Shown here in pieces: positions 46,057-55,947 of a stretch of 64,000 nt of DNA; the stretch's first letter is position 1, and the number at the start of each line of letters is the position of its first letter. Source of the stretch: Sipunculus nudus (lineage: Eukaryota; Annelida; Sipuncula; Golfingiida; Sipunculidae); assembly GCA_026874595.1 (NCBI GenBank), contig CM049315.1, positions 34,738,164-34,802,163 of the forward strand. The letters are read 5' to 3'. A model generated the notes under the pieces. The model worked only from the letters and a program-made list of their open reading frames with translations. It searched no databases and was not told where the DNA came from. A program made the translations under genes and the position numbers.

Positions 46057-49000
46057 GTAAGCATTTTATGAACCTATAAATAAACCTGAATACAACCTTG
46101 AAAGCTTTAATACTGATGGATTCTGTAGATCCTGGAAAAATATTTTTAAGCCACATATGGAATCTTTCTTAAATTTGGATGAAGGTCCAATGGGGCTGCA
46201 AGCCTGAGAAGTATAATTCATTTTAGGTATACTATATCAAGACAAATCAGGGTAATATAAAAGAGAAATGGAATGATCAATTAATAATTTGTTGTTATCT
46301 TTAAAGCATTGAATGTGACTTTACAATGAATTCTTACCATGCTGACTGCAACCTGTGGCTTATTGAGGAAACTTTTTGACTGTGTAGTTATTGCAGCAGT
46401 TAATAAAAGAGTTAAATTTAGTAGGGCTAATCTTCAGACACAACAGCAAGAAATGTTATTATTTTGTATTAAATATGTGCCAAGGAAACAGGATGTTTGC
46501 TAGAAGAGGAGTGTTCTATGCAACATAAGTTGTTTCACAAGGACTTGTCATCTCATGGACACGCATGAAGACAGAGAATATACATTTAAGTAAATCAGTA
46601 TTTTAAATACAAGTAATTTATAGATGTGTAATAAATTTATTGTCACATTTTATTCATATTGATTCATTTTATGATTTCTTGTTTCAGGCCAAACAGAACT
46701 GCACACCGTACAACACTTGCCACCCATCACCCTGTGCTTCCAGTTCCCAGAGAAATACCCCTCAGCTGAACTACCCACATTTACACTGTCATGTAAATGG
46801 CTCACTAGGTCACAGGTATGTACCCCTCAGCTGAACAACCCATGTTTACACTGTCATGTAAATGGCTCACCTGGTCACAGGTATGTACCCCTCAGCTGAA
46901 CTACCCACATTTAGGCTGTCATGTAAATGGCTCACCTGGTCACAGGTATGTACCCCTCAGCTGAACTACCCACATTTAGGCTGTCATGTAAATGGCTCAC
47001 TAGGTCACAGGTATGTACCCCTCAGCTGAACTACCCACATTTAGGCTGTCATGTAAATGGCTCACCTGGTCACAGGTATGTACCCCTCAGCTGAACTACC
47101 CTCATTTAGGCTGTCATGTAAATGGCTCACTAGGTCACAGGTATGTACCTCTCAGCTGAACTACCCATACTTACGCTGTCATGTAAATGGCTCACCTGGT
47201 CACAGGTGATTAGGACAGGTATGTAACCCTCAGTTGAACTACCATCTTTTCCACTGTCATGTAAATGGCTCATGTGATCACAAGTATGTACCCCTAAGCT
47301 GATCTACCCCTATTTACACGCCATGTAAATGGCTCACAAGATCACAGGTATGTACCCCTCTGCTAAACTGTCAACATTTACACTGTCATGTAAATGGCTC
47401 ACCTTGTCACAGGCATGTACCCCTCAGTCGATCTACCAACATTTACGCTGTCATGTAAATGGCTCACCTGGTCACAGGTAATGAGAACAGGTATGTACCC
47501 CTTAGCTTAACTACCCATATTTACAGTCAGGTAAATGGCTCACCTGGTCACAGGTATGTACCTCTCGGCTGATCTACCCACATTTACACTGTCATTTAAA
47601 TTGCTCACCAGGTCACAGGTATGTACCCCTCAGCTGAACTACACACATTTACACTGTCATATAAATGGCTCACCTGGTCATTGGTAATGAGATATGTACC
47701 ACTCAGCTTAACTTCCCATATTTACAGTCAGGTAAATGGCTCACCTTGTCACAGGTATGTACCCCTCAGCTGATCTACCCTAATTTATACTGTAATTTAA
47801 ACGGCTCAACAGGTCAGAGATATGTACCCCTCAGCTGAACTACACACATTTACAGTGTGCCATGTCATTGATGTCAAAAGCCACCAGGACACAAAATGTA
47901 CTTTTCTATTGTTTCCTGATTTAATGTTACCGATAATATAATATTCTTCGTAGACATATTAAGTATAAGAAATTCAGGCTGGCCCAGTAGTGTTTAATTT
48001 AGTTCATGACGGATCATGATAGTGAGAAATGAATTACAGGTAATGGCTTTCTCTAGTTTTCCAGTACTTATAGAGAATGAATTCGGATTTTAATATGAAT
48101 TGCTTTTGACTATGAAAGAGTTTACTGCATAATTTTAACTAGAGGCAAAAAGAAAATTTCGACTGTGATTATATAGGTCATGGAATATTGATTGAAAAGT
48201 GTTCAATTTATATTTTTTTTATTAATTAGTAAATATGTGTCCTGCTTTTCTGTTTCAGTTATCTCGGTTGTGTCAACATCTTGATGAACTAGGAGAGGAA
48301 AACCAAGGGGAGGTAGTCCTGTTCCACTGGTTCAACTTCTTGAAAGATGAATCATATGAATACCTCAGCCTTTCTACACCGCTTGACATAACGGACGTTG
48401 TGTGCAATCGAAAAAAGTCAAAATCTGTGATACCAGAGCTTAAAAAGACAGACAGCCTTGAAGAAAAGAACCCATCAGTCATTACTAATAGAGTCAAAGA
48501 AGACGATAGCTCAAATAAAAATCACGCTGATGATGCAGTGACCTTTGACCCTCGAGCTATACAAGACATAGCACACCAGGGGTTGTTATTACCTACTATA
48601 CTGGAGTATGATAAGGAGCAGCGTATTGAGGAGTTTAAAGGGACATTGTTTACGTGTAGTGTGTGTTTTATGGAGAAGCTGGGGGAGCTGTGTATTAAGT
48701 TTCCGAGCTGTGATCATGTGTACTGTAAAGAGTGTATGAAGGGATACTTCGAGGTGCAAATTAACGAGGGCAGTGTGAAGGGATTGGTATGTCCATATGA
48801 TAAGTGTGATTCCCAGGCTGATCCATCACAGGTTAGTATTACATTTTGTAATATATCGTATCATTTATATTGAAAACTTAATATAATAAAATATGATTAA
48901 CTCACAAGTACAATATGGAATATTATTGTAGCAGGTCAGATCCATTTTTTGTTCACACAATACCAAAATTCCTCATCAGATTCTCCATCTATTTATGTAA

Positions 49001-52000
49001 ATGTAATTGCAAAATATGGCCATCTTTGAAGTTGTGTTAGAGTATTTACTGTAAGATAAACTATGAATCATACTATAATATTGATTGGCTGATGGTTGAT
49101 TATAATGGATGATTGGTTGCAATGATCTGATTAGTCTTGCAGTGCCATAATCAGTTTCCACGTTTTTCACTTAACTGAGGCTCTTTGGTGAAAAAATGTG
49201 TTTTCATCTCATTCATGTGTGCAAACTCTAGAAAGGTCAATGTGCACTGACAATTGCATACCTAGGATTATTACACAGATGTTTTGGCTATTGAATTTTA
49301 ACATATATTAGCATACACTTATTCCTCTGAATCAGCTAAGACAATGTACAGTCTATATATGTTAAGAAATTTCATACTCAGCAAAACAACTGATTAATTC
49401 TGATTGTCAGTAGAGACCAACCAATATTTACTGATAATGGATCATGAAATAACAGCTGATTCCCAACACTACATTATAATCAGGTATATGTTATTGATTC
49501 ATGCCATCATTGATGTTTTTAATGAGTATTTGTCTGGTGTAAGGTGAAGGAGCTGGTTTCTGCTGAGCTGTTTAGTCGCTACGACAGGCTGCTGCTGCAG
49601 AGCAGTCTGGACACGATGACGGACATCACATACTGTCCCAGGAAGGTCTGTGGCTGTGCAGTGCTGCTGGATAAGGATGCTGGGATGGGGAGCTGTGCTG
49701 CGTGTAACTATAACTTCTGTATTTACTGTAAGCTGGCCTACCACGGAGTGTCACCCTGCAGGGTCAATCCAGGTGAGTGGGACAGCTTCAATGTTCTCAA
49801 TTCCAATTTAGTGAAAGCTCTGTTGACTATAGTCTGTTCCACAGTTGAGGACCACACTTTAACACTCCATTAGTATGCAGTTTTTTAGCTCAGCTGACTG
49901 TAAATCAACTGAGGAATAGGAATGGCGCTCTATCCGTCGTCCATAAGGCAGTCCTTTAGCAGGGCACAAATCGTAACTGCTGGACCTAAAGCTTCTAAGT
50001 GAACATCCAGGGAGGTCAATAAAAAATCTCCTTGGAAACCTGAAATTAGGTCACTGCGACCTATATCCTCGAGCTATGGGGCTTGAAAGTACCTCCCAGT
50101 ATAACCAAAAATATAATACAAAACCTCCAATATCTTGATAATTAATGCATGGATTGCCATGAATCTTGCCTTGAATATTGACCATGACTAGTTTTGTCAG
50201 TTCCCAAAAAGTGGTGGCGCTACCTGTATTTTGGGTCATGAGGTCAAAGGTCAAGATCACAGGACCCACTTTTTAAAAGATTATGGCTGCATTTTATGCG
50301 AAACTTTTCATCCCAAACTTTCCATTTTGCACATTTAGCTGACTTGCCAGTATGGGGAGAGCATAAATGAATTTTGGGTCACATGGTCAAAGGTCAAGGT
50401 CACAGGGGCCATCTATCCACATATTAGTTTCCAGATGATAACACCAGTTTGGTTTGAAATATTGGTTTCAAACTTGACTTTTATATGGCCCACTACTTAA
50501 GTAAGAACTGTTGATTCTGGGGTCATGAGATAAAAGGTCAAGGTCACAGGACCCACTACTTAAGAAATATTGTGGATGCATTTGAAGCCAAACTTTTCAC
50601 CTCAATCCTTCCATCATTGAAATGTGGTGCACCTACCAATTTGGAAAGTTTCCTTTTGATTTCGGGGTCATTAGGGCAAAGGCTAAGGTCACAGGGCCCA
50701 TCCATTCACAAATTAGTTTATGGATGATAACTACAGTTTGGGTAGAAAGGTTGGCTTCAAACTGATCACAGGACCAATATTTTGGAAAACCTCATAAACA
50801 TATATCCTTATAGACAAATGCAGCTGAGCATTGAGACCCATGGGTCCCTAGTTCATAATTTTTAACACCTCATGGTCTACACCATCATTTGACATTAACT
50901 AGACCAATCATTAACTGTTTTTGTATACTTTTTAACAACACATACCATGTGCATGCAAAATTAGATTTTAACTCAGCATATCAGAAAATCCCAATGCATG
51001 TTTGTTGGATTTCTGACTGCATAAACACAGGCATGGCTAGCATGGGTGACTGGATGAGGGCCAACTTGAAGGTGATACAGAAAATGACTCATTACCATAG
51101 AGACAGATTTATTCTTCGGTTTGTGAGTTCACTTGTATTCTTTTATGTCAATTCATCACTTGTAGAATGTTGAGATTATCATTTGTTCACTAAGATATTG
51201 TTACAGGACGGATGGCTATCAGGGCATTTCCCAGTCAATATGGCTTGTTTCACAACTCGAGGCTTACTAGTAAAATATAAATGCCCACTGATTCATGTAC
51301 TCATGGCTATAGATTGAATTGATAATTTTATATTTTTTATGTTAATTATTACAGATGAAGTGAGGAAAATTCGGGAGGAGTATGAAGTTAGTAATCCAGA
51401 GACAAAGAAAGCAATGGAGCAACGTTATGGACGTAAAGTCATCAAACAGATCATAGAGGAGAGCATGGCCAAGGAATGGTTGGAGGAGCATAGTAAACAG
51501 TGCCCTCACTGTAAAGCTCACATCCAGGTCAGTAACCAGTTCCCTCATTGTAAAGCTCACATCCAAGTCAGTAAACAGTGCCCTCACTGTAAAGCTCACA
51601 TCCAGGTCAGAAAACAGTGCCCTCATTGTAAAGCTCACATCCAGGTCAGTAAACAGTGCCCTCATTGTAAAGCTCATATCCAGGTCAGAAAACAGTGCCC
51701 TCATTGTAAAGCTCAAATCAAGGTCAGTAAATGGTGCCCTCATTGTAAAGCTCACATCCAGGTCAGAAAACAGTGCCCTCATTGTAAAGCTCAAATCAAT
51801 GTCAGTAAACGGTGCCCTCATTGTAAAGCTCAAATCAAGGTCAGTAAACGGTGCCCTCATTGTTAAGCTCACATCCAGGTCAGTAAACAGTGCCCTCATT
51901 GTAAAGCTCACATCCAGGTCAGTAAACAGTGCCCTCATTGTAAAGCTCACATTCAGGTCAGTAAACAGTGACCTCATTGTAAAGCTCACATCCAGGTCAG

Positions 52001-55000
52001 TAAACAGTGCCCTCATTGTAAAGCTCAATCCAGGTCAGTAAACAGTGCCCTCACTGTAAAGCTCACATCCAGGTCAGTAAACAGTGCCCTCATTGTAAAG
52101 CTCACATCCAGGTCAGTAAACAGTGCCCTCATTGTAAAGCTCAAATCAAGGTCAGTAAATGGTGTCCTCATTGTAAAGCTCACATCCAGGTCAGAAAACA
52201 GTGCCCTCATTGTAAAGCTCACATCCAGGTCAGTAAACAGTGCCCTCATTGTAAAGCTCACATCCAGGTCAGTAAACAGTTCCCTCATTGTAAAGCTCAC
52301 ATCCAGGTCGATAAACAGTACCCTCGTTGTAAAGCTCAAATCAAGGTCAGTAAATGGTGCCCTCATTGTAAAGCTCACATCCAGGTCAGTAAACAGTTCC
52401 CTCATTGTAAAGCTCACATCCAGGTCAGTGAACAGTGCCCTCATTGTAAAGCTCACATCCAGGTCAGAAAACAGTGCCCTCATTGTAAAGCTGACATCCA
52501 GGTCAGAAAACAGTGCCCTCATTGTAAAGCTCAAATCAAGGTCAGTAAATGGTGCTCTCATTGTAAAGCTGACATCCAGGTCAGTAAACAGTGCCCTCAC
52601 TGTAAAGCTCACATCCAGGTCAGTAAACAGTGCCCTCACTGCAAAGCTCACATCCAGGTCAGTAAACAGTGCCCTCACTGTAAAGCTGACATCGCATTCA
52701 GTAAACAGTGCTCTCACTGTAAAGCTGACATCCAGGTCAGTAAACAGTGCCCTCACTGTAAAGCTCACATCCAGGTCAGTAAACAGTGCCCTCATTGTAA
52801 AGCTCACATCCAGGTCAGTAAACAGTGCCCTCATTGTAAAGCTCAAATCAAGGTCAGTAAATGGTGTCCTCATTGTAAAGCTCACATCCAGGTCAGAAAA
52901 CAGTGCCCTCATTGTAAAGCTCACATCCAGGTCAGTAAACAGTGCCCTCATTGTAAAGCTCACATCCAGGTCAGTAAACAGTTCCCTCATTGTAAAGCTC
53001 ACATCCAGGTCAGTAAACAGTACCCTCGTTGTAAAGCTCAAATCAAGGTCAGTAAATGGTGTCCTCATTGTAAAGCTCACATCCAGGTCAGTAAACAGTT
53101 CCCTCATTGTAAAGCTCACATCCAGGTCAGTGAACAGTGCCCTCATTGTAAAGCTCACATCCAGGTCAGAAAACAGTGCCCTCATTGTAAAGCTGACATC
53201 CAGGTCAGAAAACAGTGCCCTCATTGTAAAGCTCAAATCAAGGTCAGTAAATGGTGCTCTCATTGTAAAGCTGACATCCAGGTCAGTAAACAGTGCCCTC
53301 ACTGTAAAGCTCACATCCAGGTCAGTAAACAGTGCCCTCACTGCAAAGCTGACATCCAGGTCAGAAAACAGTTCCCTCATTGTAAAGCTCAAACCCAGGT
53401 CAGTGAACAGTGCCCTCACTGTAAAGCTCAAATCCAGGTCAGAAAACAGTGCCCTCATTGTAAAGCTCAAATCAAGGTCAGTAAATGGTGCCCTCATTGT
53501 AAATCTGACATCCAGGTCAGTAAACAGTGCCCTCACTGTAAATCTGACATCCAGGTCAGTAAACAGTGCCCTCAATGTAAAGCTGACTTCGCATTCAGTA
53601 AACAGTGACTCACTGTAAAGCTCACATCCAGGTCAGTAAACAGTGCCCTCACTGTCAAGCTGACATCCAGGTCAGTAAACAGTGCCCTCACTGTAATGCT
53701 GACATCCAGGTCAGTAAACAGTGCCCTCACTGTAAAGCTGACATCGCATTCAGTAAACAGTGCTCTCACTGTAATGCTGACTTCCAGGTCAGTAAACAGT
53801 TCCCTCACTATTATTGTGATAACTTGACATCCACGTGAGTAAACAGTGCCCTCACTGTAAAGCTTACATCCAGGTAAACAGTGCCTTCACAGAAAAGCTC
53901 ACATCCAGGTCAGTGGGCTTGTCAAATCTTGTCGTTCTACCTGTTTATCATACCTTTTGACTGCTTGTCTGAATGGGATCACATGCTGATACTTGTTTAA
54001 GGCAGGTTGAATTATGGCATGGGCAGTGTATTTCCGGTAACTTTTAGTATTGCTGTGAAAACAGGAATTTGATGTTTTTTTTTTTTTTACAAAACTCACT
54101 TAAATTATTCACTGATAGATTATTTCGTCCAAGTTTGATTCTAGCATATTTCATAAGATCATACGTCACCAGACCTTGATGACTTAGCAAAAGTTTTATG
54201 GACTTTCATGAAGCTCAAAAATATTTATAAATAGATTTTCTCACCTGAATCCAAATCAAGATTTGGGCATATTTAGTGAGGTCAGAGGTCACAAGACATG
54301 ACAGGCATCTTTCTTGCGGTGCTCTTGTTTAAAACTGATATTATACTGCTTTGGAACATGAATGTTGCTGTCCAGTGGGAAACATGCTTTGTGGTATATA
54401 AAATTTCAGCACTGGATACAAATGTTTTACTTTAAAAAACCTAAAGGGGACTGATGCCAGTGATTAGAGATTTATACAAAATGTTTTAATAAATTTTATC
54501 TTTTGTCAATGTTTTAATGGTTATTTACAACATTTAAGCTGATGATTGATTTAATTCCTCCGTTTCGATAATAGCACAAAGCTGGAGAGGAAATTATGTA
54601 AATCTCTTAATGATATATACATTTCAGAGGTGAATCCAAGATTTTGGAAGGTAGGGGCTTACTGTAAAACCAATGGACTAATACACTTAAAGAAGATGCA
54701 CTGCTAAGGGTTGGATTAGTTTAAGAAATATGGGAAAGCCAGTTCCAAAATAAGTAATCTGTCATTGTAAGGGGTGGGGGTAGGTTGTTACACCCCAGAA
54801 ATCCCCCCCTCCCTCAGAATCCAACCCTGCATCTGTCCTTATGTACATATGTACAAACCCACTTCTCACCCTTATTTTGCTAAATCATTTACAGAAGATT
54901 GATGGCTGCAACAAGATGACCTGTTTCAAATGCCGGGCCTACTTTTGTTGGATTTGTGGCTCTCTTCTTAACAAGGCCAACCCCTACTCCCATTTCAACA

Positions 55001-55083
55001 GCCTGACCTCCCCCTGCTTCAATAGACTCTTCCAAGGTGTCGTCATGGATGGTGATGAGTTTGAAGAAGATTGGGAAGATTAA
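45894..55083 (+). CDS. RNF14: RNF14-type RWD + RBR E3 ubiquitin-protein ligase, six coding exons
   Basis: Coding exons 45894-46056, 46688-46815, 48259-48831, 49544-49772, 51355-51527 and 54895-55083 total 1455 nt with consistent phases: 484 residues plus TAA (human RNF14 has 474). The order is N-terminal RWD domain (about 1-140, opening EAQKDELLVLASIYD), an acidic/lysine linker, RING1 (C230, C233, C248, H250, C253, C256, C275, C280), IBR (YCPRKVCGC...GSCAACNYNFCIYCKLAYHG), and RING2 with C414/C417, the expected thioester cysteine C427 in KIDGCNKM, then CFKCRAYFCWICG. It ends with an acidic EFEEDWED tail. RBR enzymes take ubiquitin from an E2 on RING1 to the RING2 cysteine. In vertebrates RNF14 is an androgen-receptor coregulator and acts on stalled translation factors. 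All key residues are present. Introns 2 and 5 hold unusual arrays. Confidence 0.95.
46080..46687. other. RNF14 intron 1
   Basis: AT-rich intron; nothing else recognised. Confidence 0.4.
46688..46815 (+). CDS. RNF14: RNF14 coding exon 2 (RWD core)
   Basis: Acceptor GTTTCAG, donor GTATGT at 46816. Encodes the RWD core with FQFPEKYPSAELPTFTLSCK then WLTRSQ, matching the human FELPPDYPSSSPPSFTLSGKW block. Its last ~60 bases with the donor are the seed of the tandem array in the following intron. Confidence 0.94.
46756..47862 (+). repeat. Tandem array of exon 2 3' end plus splice donor, ~65-bp unit, about 16 copies
   Basis: Unit: CCCCTCAGCTGAACTACCCA, then CATTTA and a variable base pair, then CTGTCATGTAAATGGCTCAC and a GGTCACAG/GTATGTA junction. 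The first copy is the end of coding exon 2 itself with its real donor; later copies run through about 1.05 kb of intron. Copies near the exon are almost identical, and distal ones carry substitutions and a few insertions (for example TGATTAGGACAG near 47206). Most keep a CACAG/GTATGT donor. The 65-bp unit is not a multiple of three. Confidence 0.92.
47870..48258. other. RNF14 intron 2 after the array
   Basis: AT-rich intron with a pyrimidine tract before the exon 3 acceptor; nothing else recognised. Confidence 0.4.
48259..48831 (+). CDS. RNF14: RNF14 coding exon 3 (end of RWD, linker, RING1)
   Basis: Acceptor CTGTTTCAG, donor GTTAGT at 48832; phase 0 at both ends, 191 codons. Encodes LSRLCQHLDELGEENQGEVV (end of RWD), FHWFNFLKDESYEYL, a Lys/Asp-rich linker with poor conservation, then the full RING1 from CSVC to CPYDKC. 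Confidence 0.95.
49544..49772 (+). CDS. RNF14: RNF14 coding exon 4 (RING1-IBR helix and IBR)
   Basis: Acceptor ends GTGTAAG, a weak pyrimidine tract; donor GTGAGT at 49773. Encodes VKELVSAELFSRYDRLLLQS, nearly identical to human, then IBR cysteines ending YHGVSPCRVNP. GC-richer than the neighbouring introns. Confidence 0.94.
49887..50852 (+). mobile_element. Family A element, copy in RNF14 intron 4
   Basis: Left end AGCTCAGCTGACTGTAAATC, right end GCAGCTGAGCATTGAGACCC then ATGGGTCCCTAG. Carries CATCCAGGGAGGTCAATAAA, GTGGTGGCGCTACCTG and AGGTCAAAGGTCAAG blocks at about 50240 and 50388. The left end lies only 115 bases after the exon 4 donor. Confidence 0.75.
51355..51527 (+). CDS. RNF14: RNF14 coding exon 5 (linker helix and first RING2 ligand pair)
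   Basis: Acceptor ATTACAG, donor GTCAGT at 51528 (C at +3 is non-optimal). Encodes DEVRKIREEYEVSNPETKKA, MEQRYGRKVIKQIIEESMAK then EWLEEHSKQCPHCKAHIQ. Ends in phase 0 between the CPHC pair and the catalytic-cysteine exon. Its last ~39 bases seed the array that follows. Confidence 0.93.
51489..53915 (+). repeat. Tandem array of exon 5 3' end plus splice donor, 39-bp unit, about 62 copies
   Basis: Unit: GTCAGTAAACAGTGCCCTCA, then TTGTAAAGCTCACATCCAG, with variants GTCAGAAAAC, CAAATCAAG and TTCCCTCA. The first copy is the 3' end of RNF14 exon 5 with its donor; about 2.4 kb of intron follows in phase. The unit is 13 codons (SKQCPHCKAHIQV), so the exon frame stays open for about ten more units until a TAA at 51864-51866, and the reverse strand stays open far longer. 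A 702-bp higher-order period (18 units) is visible. There are no spacers, so this is not a CRISPR. Confidence 0.95.
53920..54894. other. Rest of RNF14 intron 5
   Basis: Ordinary AT-rich intron with a T-run near 54075; no element boundary seen. Confidence 0.4.
54895..55083 (+). CDS. RNF14: RNF14 coding exon 6 (catalytic RING2 cysteine, C-terminus)
   Basis: Acceptor CATTTACAG. Encodes KIDGCNKMTCFKCRAYFCWI then CGSLLNKANPYSHFNSLTSP and CFNRLFQG, with an acidic end and TAA at 55081-55083. The cysteine in DGC is the expected ubiquitin-accepting residue. Confidence 0.95.
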   Translation, partial: KIDGCNKMTCFKCRAYFCWICGSLLNKANPYSHFNSLTSPCFNRLFQGVVMDGDEFEEDWED

Positions 55084-55211
55084 AATCGCAAATATTTATT
55101 ACACTCCATACTTGTCATCAGATCTGAAATACAAACTTTGCTTTATTTTTTAAACCTTTAAAATATATAATAATTGGAGATATAGATTAAGTTTCCAAAA
55201 ATGAATATGGA

Positions 55212-55216
<5 letters not shown>

Positions 55217-55267
<51 letters not shown>
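55217..55267. repeat. (TA)n microsatellite in the RNF14 3' region
   Basis: TA dinucleotide run with one G interruption, forming near-perfect self-complementary DNA about 135 bases after the stop codon. Confidence 0.9.
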
Positions 55268-55299
55268 ATTCTGATAATCTCCAATATTCACCACTATTT

Positions 55300-55305
55300 A
55301 ATAAA
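55300..55305 (+). terminator. Possible RNF14 polyadenylation signal (AATAAA)
   Basis: First clear AATAAA downstream of the RNF14 stop, 217 bases away and just past the (TA)n run. Confidence 0.35.
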
Positions 55306-55947
55306 CATTTGAATACTGTATACTGGAAGAAAGTAAGGCCATGTAACATAAAGAAAGACAGTACATTAAGATTCAAAGTTGGTTTGAGATTTCTAGACGA
55401 CACAAGCGTATGTAAGACTAAGTTGGCATGGTTGTTAAATGACATAACATTCAGTAATACTGTGAGAGTGTGGTACTGTTTATGTTCATCACTGTCCCAG
55501 GCAGATAATATATTATTTATTATTATGATATACTGGTACATTTACTTTACATTGTAAAGGAGCTAATCACCTGAGAGCAGGCCTGCCAAATCCTTTTTTT
55601 TTTTAAAAGAGTCATTCTTTTTTTGAGGATTTCCCTGAAAATAATCACTCTTATTTGACAGCGGCACTCTTTTTTTCATCTAAATTACCGATTTATGCTA
55701 TTTCACTCCTACTTTAACAGTCCAGTTAGAACAAGAATGGGACATTTTGCATTTTTTTGTGTGCAAATATCCAGCATTTGTCATAAAATGTGATAAATTT
55801 CCTTATCTTCATGAATTTAGATGTGCACCATGTATATTTCTGACTTTGGGAAAGAAAAGCGTTGATTTATATATACAATTGTGCTATGTGAAACAAAGCA
55901 GCATTGATTCTGTGATAAAAAATGGGGGATTGACGCTAATTGTATCC

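Noticed and set aside
52025-53575. 516-codon open frame on the minus strand with 13-residue repeats (and the 396-codon + strand frame at 52428-53618)
   Set aside because: Both are by-products of a 39-bp tandem unit that lacks stops in several frames; neither has a start context or splice support, and the unit is derived from RNF14 exon 5.
51489-53915. CRISPR-like array
   Set aside because: Units are directly adjacent with no unique spacers, in an animal gene intron.
55158-55557. Frames with long Tyr-Ile runs around 55.2 kb
   Set aside because: Translation of a (TA)n run; no homology.
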